A DNA stretch of 64,000 nucleotides from Aureimonas sp. Leaf427 (GTDB taxonomy: Bacteria > Pseudomonadota > Alphaproteobacteria > Rhizobiales > Rhizobiaceae), in the NCBI RefSeq assembly GCF_001425485.1, contig NZ_LMQW01000006.1, positions 47 through 64,046 of the forward strand, in the 5' to 3' direction. Shown here one piece after another: positions 36,011 through 44,459 of this stretch. The position numbers and the translations under genes are program-made. The notes under the pieces were generated by a model that had not been told where the DNA came from, searched no databases, and saw only the letters and a program-made list of their open reading frames with translations. How positions within the stretch are numbered: the stretch's first letter is position 1; every line of letters starts with the position of its first letter.

Positions 36011-36964
36011 ATGAAGATTGCGGTGATTCTCAATCAGGACGGCGGCACGCTGAAGACGACCGACCTCGATGTGTTTTCCGAGCTGATCGAGAGCGAGTTC
36101 AAGATGCACGGCCACACGGCGGAGGTCGCAAGGGTCGCCGGTGGCGATGTCGTGGAAGCCATCGAGACCGCGGCGCGGCGTGACGATATCGACGTCCTTC
36201 TCGTCGGCGGCGGCGACGGCACGGTCTCGACGGCGGCCTCGGCGCTGATGGGCAAGCCGATCGCGCTCGGCATCCTGCCCGCCGGCACGATGAACCTCTT
36301 CGCCCGCACGCTCCAGATCCCGCAGAGCCTGCCCCAGGCCGTCGCGGCGCTGGCGGACGGCATCCTCGTCGACGTCGACATCGCGACGGTCAACGGCGAG
36401 CCCTTCGTCCACCAGTTCGCCGTCGGCATGCATGCCCGCATGGTGCGCCTGCGCGAGCGGCTCGACTACGGATCGCGCTTCGGCAAGATGTTCGCCACGA
36501 CGCGCGCGATCCTGACGACGCTGCGCAGCCTGCCGAAGATCGAGATCGAGATCGACATGGACGGCGAGACCAAGCGCCTGAAGACGCCGGCGCTCGCCAT
36601 CTCCAACAATCTCTACGGCGAATGGCATCTGCCCTATGCCGACGACCCGCGCGGCGGCGAACTCGGCATCTACATCTGCACGACCCGCAAGGTCGGCGCC
36701 GTCGCCAAGCTGACGCTCGACATTCTCTTCGGCAATTGGCGCAACAATCCCTCGCTCGCCGTCTATCGGGCGACCTCCGTCGTCGTCGACTATCAGGGCC
36801 GGCACACGCACCATCGCGCGGTTCGGGACGGCGAGCTGTCGGATGCCAAGGACCGCAGCGAGATCGTGCTCCACGCCAAGGCTCTGAAGGTCCTGGCGCC
36901 GAAGGAGGCGACGTGGCTGACCGATGCGGAGCGGGGCGTCTCGGTCGCGAAGGGGGCGGCTTAG
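36011..36964 (+). CDS. Diacylglycerol/sphingosine-kinase-like lipid kinase
   Basis: Member of the DAGK catalytic-domain (YegS/LCB5) family, which phosphorylates lipid hydroxyls using ATP. I start at the ATG giving MKIAVILNQDGGTLKTTDLD, 317 residues; the open frame before it is Arg/Gly-rich and not conserved-looking. The nucleotide-binding loop VLLVGGGDGTVSTAASALMG and LGILPAGTMNLFARTLQIP are hallmark motifs. C-terminal part has the two-layer beta domain. Substrate unknown. It may be stress-controlled (see the box at 35795). Confidence 0.88.
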   Translation: MKIAVILNQDGGTLKTTDLDVFSELIESEFKMHGHTAEVARVAGGDVVEAIETAARRDDIDVLLVGGGDGTVSTAASALMGKPIALGILPAGTMNLFARTLQIPQSLPQAVAALADGILVDVDIATVNGEPFVHQFAVGMHARMVRLRERLDYGSRFGKMFATTRAILTTLRSLPKIEIEIDMDGETKRLKTPALAISNNLYGEWHLPYADDPRGGELGIYICTTRKVGAVAKLTLDILFGNWRNNPSLAVYRATSVVVDYQGRHTHHRAVRDGELSDAKDRSEIVLHAKALKVLAPKEATWLTDAERGVSVAKGAA

Positions 36965-37053
36965 GGCTTGGAAGACAGGCGGCGGACCGTGCTTTCGTCG
37001 ATGCCGCGCGAATGGGGCTTGCAATGCGCCGCGCTTTGGATAGCTTGGGTGAC

Positions 37054-37176
37054 ATGTCGTTTGTCCCCGCCCTTCTCCTGGTCCTGACCCTGTCGCTCGC
37101 GACCGGTCTCGCCATGGCGCGGGCCCGCAAGCCGCTCCTTCTTCGCGCGCTTAGAAGCGATCGTCGGACCCGATAG
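37054..37176 (+). CDS. Leucine-rich leader peptide of leuA (candidate leuL)
   Basis: A 40-codon ORF with 11 leucine codons, including CTT CTC CTG near the start and CTC CTT CTT plus another CTT near the end. It lies 150 bases before leuA and is followed three bases later by a terminator hairpin. This is the layout of a ribosome-mediated attenuator. A longer in-frame version from 37012 exists. A TTGCAA (37019-37024) and TAGCTT (37041-37046) could be a promoter whose start lies close to the ATG, as in the leaderless rhizobial trp leader. No ribosome binding site is evident, which fits that. Confidence 0.55.
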   Translation: MSFVPALLLVLTLSLATGLAMARARKPLLLRALRSDRRTR

Positions 37177-37179
37177 TCG

Positions 37180-37232
37180 AAGGGGCGTCCGGCGGTCGAG
37201 CCGGTTCGTTCAGCGACCACGGCCCCTTTTTC
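37180..37232 (+). promoter_or_regulatory. Terminator/attenuator upstream of leuA
   Basis: AAGGGGC (37180-37186) pairs with GCCCCTT (37222-37228), with an inner GGTCG (37194-37198)/CGACC (37214-37218) helix, and TTTTT runs from 37227. GTCGGAC (37163-37169) inside the leader ORF can pair with GTCCGGC (37187-37193), an alternative fold that could disturb the terminator when the ribosome stalls. Supports leucine-controlled termination before leuA. Confidence 0.6.
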
Positions 37233-37328
37233 TTGCCACGATCGTGAAAACATCCGAAGACGCATGCGGCGGCCCCTTGTTGACGGGCGCCGCCGTCCGA
37301 GGACGAGCGCCGAAGGTCCAGAAATTCC

Positions 37329-39044
37329 ATGTCCGCCCAGAACATTCAGCCGGCTTCCGTGCCGGCCTCGCCCATGGCCAAGGCCAGCGCGAAGTATCAG
37401 CCCTATCCCGCCGTCGATCTGCCGGACCGCACCTGGCCGGGCAAGCGCATCGAGACACCGCCCATCTGGTGCTCGGTGGATTTGCGCGACGGCAATCAGG
37501 CGCTGGTCGATCCGATGGGCCAGGAGCGCAAGGAGCGCTTCTTCCAGCTCCTGAAGTTCATGCGCTTCAAGGAGATCGAGATCGGCTTCCCGTCGGCCTC
37601 GCAGACCGATTTCGACTTCACGCGCTGGTGCGTCGAAAAGGGCGAGACCGACGAGGACGTGTCCCTGCAGGTGCTGGTCCAGTGCCGGCCGGAGCTGATC
37701 CAGCGCACCTTCGAGAGCCTGGAGGGCGCGCGCCGTCCGATCGTGCACTTCTACAATTCCACGAGCGAGCTCCAGCGCCGCGTCGTCTTCGGCAAGGATC
37801 GCGCCGGCATCCGCGACATCGCGACCGACGCCGCCAAGATGATCACCGACATGGCGGCGAAGGCCGGCGGCGACTTCCGCTTCGAGTATTCGCCGGAGAG
37901 CTTCACCGGCACCGAACTGGAATTCGCGCTCGAGATCTGCAACGCCGTGACGGCGATCGTGCAGCCGACGCCGGAGAACCGGCTGATCCTGAACCTGCCC
38001 GCGACGGTCGAGATGTCGACGCCGAACATCCACGCCGATCAGATCGAGTGGATGAGCCGAAATCTCGACAATCGCGAGAGCATCATCCTCTCGCTCCACC
38101 CGCACAACGACCGGGGCACGGCCATCGCGGCGACCGAGCTGGGCCTTTTGGCTGGCGCCGACCGCGTCGAGGGCACGCTCTTCGGCAATGGCGAGCGCAC
38201 GGGCAATGTCGATCTCGTCACGCTGGCCTTGAACATGATGACGCAAGGCGTCGACCCCGGCCTCGACGTCTCCGACATCAACCGCATCCGCGAGGTCTAC
38301 GAGTACTGCAACCAGCTGAGCGTCGGCGAGCGGCACCCCTATGTCGGCGAACTCGTCTACACCGCCTTTTCCGGCTCGCATCAGGACGCGATCAACAAGG
38401 GCATGAAGGCGGCGCGCGCCTCCAACACGCCGCATTGGGAAGTGCCGTATCTGCCGATCGACCCGCAGGATGTCGGCCGTTCCTACGAGGCGATCATCCG
38501 CATCAACTCGCAGTCGGGCAAGGGCGGCATCGCCTATGTGCTGCAGGCCGATTACGGGCTGAACCTGCCGCGCAACCTCCAAGTCGAGTTCCGCGAGGAC
38601 ATCCAGCGCATCACTGACGAGGAGGGGCGCGAGCTGCCGGTGAAGCGCATCTACGAGCGTTTCATCGAGCGCTATATCGAGCAGCCCGGCGCGCGGCTGA
38701 AATTCGTCGATCACCACACGCTGCCCGATCCCGACCGGCGGGGCGCGCGGATCGTCGAGGCGACCATTCTCGACGGCGGCGTCGAGACGCGGATCGAAGG
38801 GCGGGGCACGGGCCCGGTCGACGGCTTCGCGGACGCGCTGAACCGCCATTTCGGGCTCGATATGTCGGTCGCCGACTATTCCGAGCACTCGCTCCAGCGC
38901 GGCTCCAACGCGACTGCGATCGCCTACATGGAAATCGAGCATTCCGGTGGACGCCTCTTCGGCGCGGGCATCAACCAGAACATCGTCGTCTCCTCGCTCG
39001 AAGCTCTGGTCTCGGCGGCGAACCGCATCCTCGGCTCGTCCTGA
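37329..39044 (+). CDS. leuA: 2-isopropylmalate synthase
   Basis: First committed step of leucine synthesis: acetyl-CoA plus 2-oxoisovalerate to 2-isopropylmalate. The 571 residues match the longer LeuA type. Catalytic TIM barrel (about 50-330) begins WCSVDLRDGNQALVDPMG, and the metal-binding HPHNDRG and LFGNGERTGNVDLVTLALN follow. The C-terminal part (about 440-560) holds the leucine-binding regulatory domain, with GRGTGPVDGFADALNR. Full length with no missing catalytic residues that I can see. It lies behind the leader and terminator described above. Confidence 0.96.
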   Translation: MSAQNIQPASVPASPMAKASAKYQPYPAVDLPDRTWPGKRIETPPIWCSVDLRDGNQALVDPMGQERKERFFQLLKFMRFKEIEIGFPSASQTDFDFTRWCVEKGETDEDVSLQVLVQCRPELIQRTFESLEGARRPIVHFYNSTSELQRRVVFGKDRAGIRDIATDAAKMITDMAAKAGGDFRFEYSPESFTGTELEFALEICNAVTAIVQPTPENRLILNLPATVEMSTPNIHADQIEWMSRNLDNRESIILSLHPHNDRGTAIAATELGLLAGADRVEGTLFGNGERTGNVDLVTLALNMMTQGVDPGLDVSDINRIREVYEYCNQLSVGERHPYVGELVYTAFSGSHQDAINKGMKAARASNTPHWEVPYLPIDPQDVGRSYEAIIRINSQSGKGGIAYVLQADYGLNLPRNLQVEFREDIQRITDEEGRELPVKRIYERFIERYIEQPGARLKFVDHHTLPDPDRRGARIVEATILDGGVETRIEGRGTGPVDGFADALNRHFGLDMSVADYSEHSLQRGSNATAIAYMEIEHSGGRLFGAGINQNIVVSSLEALVSAANRILGSS

Positions 39045-39185
39045 GGCGCCTGCGCCTCGAACCTCCAAGGCACCCTGCCTCTCGTTTGCGTGATTAAATC
39101 GTCGCGGCGGCCGGGTGCCTGTTTTCCTTCGCTCGTTCCGACCCTATGGTGAACGAATGATGAAAGACTGCGAGCGGGGACGGCC

Positions 39186-39821
39186 ATGAGCGAGGGCAAG
39201 GACAACGTAGCCTCCCTGAAGGGGAGCCGCCGCCTTGCCGACGCCGTGCGGGCGGCCAAGATTTCGGCCGCTCAGCGCAGCGACGTCGTGGTCGATATCC
39301 GCGAGGCCGACCGGGCCCGGCTGGAGATCTTCGCCGAGGAGATGCAGCCGGTCGTGGACGAGATGCCGGCCGGCGACGACCTCTTCGACTTCACCATTTC
39401 CGGCGGGCCGCAGCCCCGATACTGGGTGGACGGGACGGCCCATGTCTCGATGGCCCGCGACCGGCGCACCTATCGCTTCGTCCGCGAGACGCGGATCGGG
39501 CGCAAGATGCTCGCCGAATCGACCTACCCGAAGGAGATCGCCGATCGCGTCGTCGCCTATGTCGCCGAGCGCATCGTGGAGCGCGACAAGGCCTTCGCCG
39601 AGACCGACGGCTTCGGCCGCGCGGGGCGCGAGGACGCCCTAGCCGAGAGCGGCGCGGCCTCTCCGTTCCGCGAGTTCGACGCGCTGCGTCTGGGGGCGGG
39701 CGTCCGCCTGAAGCTGCCGACGATCTTCGCCTATGCGATCTCGATCCTCGTGATCGGCATGTTCCTCGGCGTCTCCGCCTTCATCGGCATCACGTCGATC
39801 TTCGGACTGGCGCCGAGCTGA
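39186..39821 (+). CDS. Conserved hypothetical protein with C-terminal membrane anchor
   Basis: Unrecognised 211-residue protein. A soluble N-terminal domain (about 25-160) contains DVVVDIREADRARLEIFAEE and a strand-rich part with RYWVDGTAHVSMARDRRTYR. A single membrane segment lies near the C-terminus (about 180-205, IFAYAISILVIGMFLGVSAF). The tail-anchored layout suggests a cytoplasmic domain held at the inner membrane. GGGGACGG precedes the ATG. Placed after leuA with a 141-base gap and no strong terminator, but with no functional link I can see. Confidence 0.7.
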   Translation: MSEGKDNVASLKGSRRLADAVRAAKISAAQRSDVVVDIREADRARLEIFAEEMQPVVDEMPAGDDLFDFTISGGPQPRYWVDGTAHVSMARDRRTYRFVRETRIGRKMLAESTYPKEIADRVVAYVAERIVERDKAFAETDGFGRAGREDALAESGAASPFREFDALRLGAGVRLKLPTIFAYAISILVIGMFLGVSAFIGITSIFGLAPS

Positions 39822-39824
39822 ACC

Positions 39825-40988
39825 TCAGGCTTTCGCCTTTCCGAGGTGCGTGACGGCCAAGGTCGCGGCGCCCGCGACGAGGCCCCAGAAGGCCGGGCTG
39901 ATGCCGAGAAAGGCGATGCCCGAGGCCGTGACCAGGAAGGTCGCCGCCGCCGCCTCGCGCTCTTCGACGACCGCCATCGCACCCTGCAGGGCGCTGGCGA
40001 AGGCCCCGATCAGCGCCAGCCCCGCCACGGCCTGGATCAGCACAGGCTCCAGCGCCGCGAAGGCCGTGACGAGACCCGCGGCGAGACCGAAGACGATATA
40101 GCCGAAGCCCGAGACGACGGCCGCCCAGTAGCGCGCCGCCCGGTTCGGCCCCGCCTCGTCCCCCGCGCAGATCGCCGCCGTGATCGCGGCCAGATTGACC
40201 GCGTGCCCGCCGAAGGGCGCCGAGAGGATCGAGAACAGGCCCGTCATGCGGAAGAGGGGACCGGGCTCCGGCGCGTAGCCGTTGACGCGCAGGATCGCGA
40301 GGCCCGGAATGTTCTGGGAGGCCATGGTCACGAGGAAGAGCGGCAGGGCGATGCCGATCATGTCGGTCGCATCGAAGCTCGGCACGACCAGGATCGGATG
40401 CGGCAGCAGCGCCGCATCCGCGGGCGGCAGGCCCTTGCCAAGGACGATCAGCACGCCCGCGACGAGCGCCGCGACCGGTACGGCGAGAAGCCGCCGGATT
40501 CGCGTCATGACCAGCCAGGACCCCGCGACGAGGAGGCCGGAGAGGGGATCGGCCGCGATCGCCTTCACCGGCGCGAGGCAGAGGCCGAAGACGACGCCGG
40601 CCAGCATGGCGCTGGCGAGCGAAGCGGGGATGGCCGCGATGGCGCGGCCGAGCGGGCGCAGGAGCCCGGCCGCGACGACGAGCGCCGCCGCCACGACGAA
40701 GGCGCCGACCGCCGCCGGAAACCCGCCGGCCGGCAAGGCCGAGGTGGCGAGCAGCGCCGCGCCCGGCGTCGACCAGGCGACCGAGATCGGCATCTTCGTC
40801 CGGAGCGAAAGGACGATGCCGCAGACGCCCATCGCCACCGACAGCGCCATCAGGCCGGACGCGGCCTCCGCCTTGCTGGCGCCGACGGCCGTCAGCCCCT
40901 GGAGGATGACCGCGAAGGACGAGGCGAAGCCGACGAAGGCCGCGAGCAGGCCGGCCGAGACGGCCGAAGCCGAAGGAGGATGCGTCAT
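39825..40988 (-). CDS. BenE-family benzoate/proton symporter-like transporter
   Basis: A 387-residue inner-membrane protein with about 12 hydrophobic segments. Family features are TKMPISVAWSTPGAALLAT near the start and SAPFGGHAVNLAAITAAIC in the middle, both typical of BenE permeases, which are related to uracil/xanthine transporters. No benzoate catabolic genes lie nearby, so the substrate here is uncertain. It converges with the preceding gene; the stop codons are only a few bases apart. Confidence 0.85.
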   Translation of the reverse strand: MTHPPSASAVSAGLLAAFVGFASSFAVILQGLTAVGASKAEAASGLMALSVAMGVCGIVLSLRTKMPISVAWSTPGAALLATSALPAGGFPAAVGAFVVAAALVVAAGLLRPLGRAIAAIPASLASAMLAGVVFGLCLAPVKAIAADPLSGLLVAGSWLVMTRIRRLLAVPVAALVAGVLIVLGKGLPPADAALLPHPILVVPSFDATDMIGIALPLFLVTMASQNIPGLAILRVNGYAPEPGPLFRMTGLFSILSAPFGGHAVNLAAITAAICAGDEAGPNRAARYWAAVVSGFGYIVFGLAAGLVTAFAALEPVLIQAVAGLALIGAFASALQGAMAVVEEREAAAATFLVTASGIAFLGISPAFWGLVAGAATLAVTHLGKAKA

Positions 40989-41116
40989 GGACGGGAGGGT
41001 CCGATCGGGACGATGAAGTCCATCCTCCCTACGATCCGTCGAGGCCCCGACGCAACATGCTTCGCAAGAAGCGTCAGGCCGCTTCTACCGAAGCGTCAGG
41101 CCGCCTTTCCAGAACG

Positions 41117-42076
41117 TCAGGCCGCGCCGAGGGCTGGCTTGGCATCCGCCTTCGGGCCGACATCGACGGCCTCGCCGTTCTTCATCAGCTGGCGATGCCG
41201 GATCCAGTCGATCCCGCTGCCATCAGCGCGAAGCCCGCGCTCGCGTTGCGTCACGGTGAAATTGCCGGGCTCACCGTCGATCTCGAAGAGGTTGTAGCGC
41301 GCGGCCGGCTTTTCCGAACCGGCGCTCTGGCTCGCCGAGGGCACGCCGACGACCGGCACCAGCCCGTCCGTTCCCGCCAGCCAGTTCACCGTGTCGAGAT
41401 GCGTGTGACCGTGCAGAACGAGATCCGCCCCGACCTCGCGCAGCACCTTGGAGAAGAACTGCTTGCCGATCAGCCGCTTGTGCCAGGAGGTGGAGCCCGA
41501 AATCGGCGGATGGTGGATCATCACCACGCGGAAGAGGCCGAGCGACTTCGCCGCCTGGAGCTGCTTTGCCAGCGCCAGCGCCTGACGCCGCTTGAACGTG
41601 CCGGTGGCGAGGAAGGGCGCCGTCGCCTCCGCGCTGGATGTGCCGAAGATCGCCACGTTGCCGCGCACGCGCATATAGGGAAAGAGATGGCCGATCTCGG
41701 CGGACGGATTGTCGCCCAGCATGTAGTCGTGCCATTCGTTGCAGGCGCGCCGCAGCGCGCCCGGCACGTAGGCGTCGTGATTGCCGGGCACGACAGAGAC
41801 GAAGTTCGGCGCGCCCAGCTGCTGCAGCCAAAGAGCGGCGGCATGCGTCTCGGTCTTGGTCGCGAGGTTGACGAGGTCGCCGGTCACGGCGACATGGTCG
41901 GGCGCCTGCGCCTTCATGTCGGCGACGAGCGAGATCAGCGTGTCGCCGAACATCATGCGCCGCCGGTTGCGGTGCCAGTTGACGTAGCCCGTGATGCGTT
42001 TGGACGCGAACTCCCGCAAGGAGAGCTCCGGCAGCGGGCCGAGATGGATGTCGGAGAGATGAGCAAGTCGGAACAT
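41117..42076 (-). CDS. Metallophosphoesterase
   Basis: Calcineurin-like phosphoesterase of 319 residues. All metal-binding motifs are present: HLSDIHLG near the N-terminus, then TGDLVN, PGNHD, IHHPP and HGHTHLDT. Family members hydrolyse phosphodiester or phosphomonoester bonds, for example cyclic AMP or nucleotide-lipid substrates; the substrate cannot be assigned. The extended N-terminal stretch (ITGYVNWHRNRRRMMFGDTL) is typical of a rhizobial subgroup. It is divergent from the Nudix gene, whose longest possible start overlaps this gene's start by 18 bases. Confidence 0.9.
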   Translation of the reverse strand: MFRLAHLSDIHLGPLPELSLREFASKRITGYVNWHRNRRRMMFGDTLISLVADMKAQAPDHVAVTGDLVNLATKTETHAAALWLQQLGAPNFVSVVPGNHDAYVPGALRRACNEWHDYMLGDNPSAEIGHLFPYMRVRGNVAIFGTSSAEATAPFLATGTFKRRQALALAKQLQAAKSLGLFRVVMIHHPPISGSTSWHKRLIGKQFFSKVLREVGADLVLHGHTHLDTVNWLAGTDGLVPVVGVPSASQSAGSEKPAARYNLFEIDGEPGNFTVTQRERGLRADGSGIDWIRHRQLMKNGEAVDVGPKADAKPALGAA

Positions 42077-42136
42077 GAGCCCTCATCTAGCCGGCCGGCG
42101 GCTCGCGGAAAGAGCGGCAAGCGGTGGAAACCGCAC

Positions 42137-42583
42137 GTGAAGCTCCGTCTTTTCCATCTGGCCCACGTCGTCCTGCGCCCCATGACGCTCGGCGTCCGCG
42201 TCATCGCCTTCGACGCGGCCGGCCGCGTCTTCCTCGTGCGACACACCTACGTGTCCGGCTGGCACCTGCCCGGCGGCGGCGTCGATCCCGGCGAGACGAT
42301 CGAGGAGGCCGTGCGCCGCGAGCTTCGCGAGGAGGGCCATCTCGATCTGCCGAACCCGCCCGCGCTTCTCAGCGTCCATTTCAACAACACCGCCTCGCGC
42401 CGCGATCACGTCTTCCTCTATCGCTGCGAAGGCGCCGTGCAGACGGCCCCCAAGCCCGCCGACCGCGAAATCGCCGAGAGCGGCTTCTACGCCCTCGACG
42501 CCCTGCCGGCCGGCACCACCGCCGGCACGCTGCGCCGGCTGGCCGAAGCCCGCGGCGAGGTCGCGCCGGACCCGTATTGGTAG
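42137..42583 (+). CDS. Nudix hydrolase
   Basis: Small Nudix hydrolase of 148 residues. The Nudix box reads GGGVDPGETIEEAVRRELRE then EGHL, with His where the consensus has Gly (RELREEGHL). The fold starts with MTLGVRVIAFDAAGRVFLVR. I prefer the GTG at 42137 (KLRLFHLAHVVLR after it), the usual length for this rhizobial group; an in-frame ATG at 42059 would add 26 poorly conserved residues and overlap the phosphoesterase gene. Substrate unknown, probably a nucleoside diphosphate derivative. Confidence 0.82.
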   Translation: MKLRLFHLAHVVLRPMTLGVRVIAFDAAGRVFLVRHTYVSGWHLPGGGVDPGETIEEAVRRELREEGHLDLPNPPALLSVHFNNTASRRDHVFLYRCEGAVQTAPKPADREIAESGFYALDALPAGTTAGTLRRLAEARGEVAPDPYW

Positions 42584-42601
42584 GGAGTCACGTAAAACGG
42601 G

Positions 42602-43573
42602 TTACAGCTCCTCCCGCCCATGCGGGGCCGTCAGGTCCTCGTCTGGGCCGAGCGGCACGATGCCGGTCGGGTTGATGGTCGGGTGGCTCTGATAGTAGTG
42701 GCCCTTGATGTGCTCGAAGTTCACGGTCTCGGCGATGCCGGGGGTCTGGTAGAGGTCGCGCAGATAGCCGAAGAGGTTGGGATAGTCGGCGATGCGGCGC
42801 TTGTTGCATTTGAAGTGGCCGACATAGACCGGATCGAAGCGCACCAGCGTCGTGAAGAGCCGCCAGTCCGCCTCGGTCGGCCTTGAGCCGAGAAGGTAGC
42901 GCTTCGTCGAAAGCCGCTCCTCGAGCCCATCCAGCGCGTCGAAGAGCGCGTGGAACGGCGTCTCGTAGGCTGCCTGTGTGGTCGCGAAGCCGCATTTGTA
43001 GACGCCGTTGTTGACGCGGTCGTAGATGTCGGCGTTGAGCGCGTCGATCTCAGGCCGGAGGTCCGGCGGATAGAGATCGGGCGAGCCGTTGCCGAAGGCG
43101 TCGAACGAGGCGTTCAGCATCCGGATGATCTCGGCGGACTCGTTGTTGACGATCGTCCCGGTCGCCTTGTCCCAGAGGACGGGCACGGTGACGCGGCCCG
43201 TATAGGAGGGGTCGGCCGCCGTGTAGACCTCGTAGAGCCGCGCCTTGCCGTTGACGCTGTCGGGGATCGCGCCCGGCCTGTCCGAGAAGACCCAGCCCTC
43301 GCTGCCCATCAGGAAGTCGACGACCGAGACGGAAATCGCCTTCTCCAGACCCTTGAGCTTGCGCAGGATCAGCGTGCGATGGGCCCAGGGGCAGGCGAGG
43401 GAGACGTAGAGATGGTAGCGCCCGGCCTCGGCGGGAAAGCCGCGCTGCCCGTCCGGGCCCGGCCCGCCATCCGGCGTCACCCAGTCGCGGAAGCTCGACG
43501 CCTTGCGCTCGAAGCGGCCGTCCTTCGTCTCGTACCACTTGTCCTGCCAGCGTCCCTCGACCAAGAGGCCCAT
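42602..43573 (-). CDS. Glutathionyl-hydroquinone reductase (GST Xi class, YqjG/PcpF-like)
   Basis: Reduces glutathionyl-hydroquinones to free hydroquinones via a catalytic cysteine. The 323 residues include the CPWA active-site loop in YVSLACPWAHRTLILRKLKG and the family-specific FDPVYVGHFKCNKRRI in the C-terminal helical domain. The C-terminal stretch TVNFEHIKGHYYQSHPTINP is also characteristic. Starts MGLLVEGRWQDKW; the open frame before it is noise. It ends 19 bases after the convergent Nudix gene. Confidence 0.92.
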   Translation of the reverse strand: MGLLVEGRWQDKWYETKDGRFERKASSFRDWVTPDGGPGPDGQRGFPAEAGRYHLYVSLACPWAHRTLILRKLKGLEKAISVSVVDFLMGSEGWVFSDRPGAIPDSVNGKARLYEVYTAADPSYTGRVTVPVLWDKATGTIVNNESAEIIRMLNASFDAFGNGSPDLYPPDLRPEIDALNADIYDRVNNGVYKCGFATTQAAYETPFHALFDALDGLEERLSTKRYLLGSRPTEADWRLFTTLVRFDPVYVGHFKCNKRRIADYPNLFGYLRDLYQTPGIAETVNFEHIKGHYYQSHPTINPTGIVPLGPDEDLTAPHGREEL

Positions 43574-43867
43574 GCCCGTCTCTCCATTCCAGCTCGACAG
43601 GCAAGGTAGAAGCGGTCTCGTGAACGGACAGGTGTTGGCCGCGGCGCTTTGCGATGCTATGCGCGAAGGGTGCGTCCGCGAAGGAGGGCGCCCTCGCGTC
43701 CTGCAGAACCCCGCAGGCGCGCGACCGCGAGCGAAGGCCGGCACGAATGCTGCGACGACGATCCACCGCACGCCCCGAAGAGGGGCCCGTCCAAGACCGG
43801 ACCCGGCTGTCGATCCGCTGATCGGCGAGGGCTCCGAACGAGTGCGCCCCATCGGATCGCTGCCCTT

Positions 43868-44434
43868 ATGATGCATCAATATCCCGACGTCCGGTTCATG
43901 CCGGAAATGTCCGTCCATTCGGACGTGGTCGCCGAGATCTCCTCGGAGGCCTTCGGTCCCGGCCGCTTCTCGCGCGCCGCCGAGCGCGTGCGCGAAATGG
44001 CGGGGCACGAGCCCTCGCTCTCCTTCGTCGCTTCGCTCGGAGACGCGATCGTCGGCTCCGTGCGCCAGTCTAGAATTGCGATCGGCGGCCGGCCGGCCGT
44101 CATGCTGGGGCCGCTCGCCGTGCGCCCGCCCTTCATGGGCCGCGGCCTCGGCGCGGCGCTCCTCGACGTCGCCGCGCGCAGCGCCCGCGAGGCGGGCGAG
44201 ACCGTGATCCTCCTCGTCGGCGATCCGCCCTATTACCTCGCCCATGGCTACGTGCCCCTGCCGACGGGCTCCGTCCTCATGCCCGGCCCCGCCGACCCCG
44301 CGCGCCTCCTGGCGCTTCCACTCTGCGCGGGCGCACTGGAGGGGCTTTGCGGGCGCGTGACGGGGCGCGAGGGCATCCGGTGCCGGAAAGAGGCCGTCGG
44401 CCTCCTGGGGGATATTCGAGTCGCAGCCGGATAG
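43868..44434 (+). CDS. GNAT family N-acetyltransferase
   Basis: A 188-residue acetyltransferase of the YhbS-like branch. The acetyl-CoA loop GRGLGAALLD follows the strand VMLGPLAVRPPFM. A C-terminal region with LVGDPPYYLAHGYVPLPTGS matches this branch (G-D-P-x-Y-Y-x-x-x-G-F/Y). Two adjacent ATGs (43868 and 43871) are both possible. Substrate unknown. The 294-base gap before it shows no other gene. Confidence 0.85.
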   Translation: MMHQYPDVRFMPEMSVHSDVVAEISSEAFGPGRFSRAAERVREMAGHEPSLSFVASLGDAIVGSVRQSRIAIGGRPAVMLGPLAVRPPFMGRGLGAALLDVAARSAREAGETVILLVGDPPYYLAHGYVPLPTGSVLMPGPADPARLLALPLCAGALEGLCGRVTGREGIRCRKEAVGLLGDIRVAAG

Positions 44435-44459
44435 AACGCCCGCGAGATCCCGTGGGGCG

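Noticed and set aside
39043-39058. GAGGCG/CGCCTC hairpin directly after leuA as a terminator
   Set aside because: Short stem, partly overlapping the stop codon, with no T-run.
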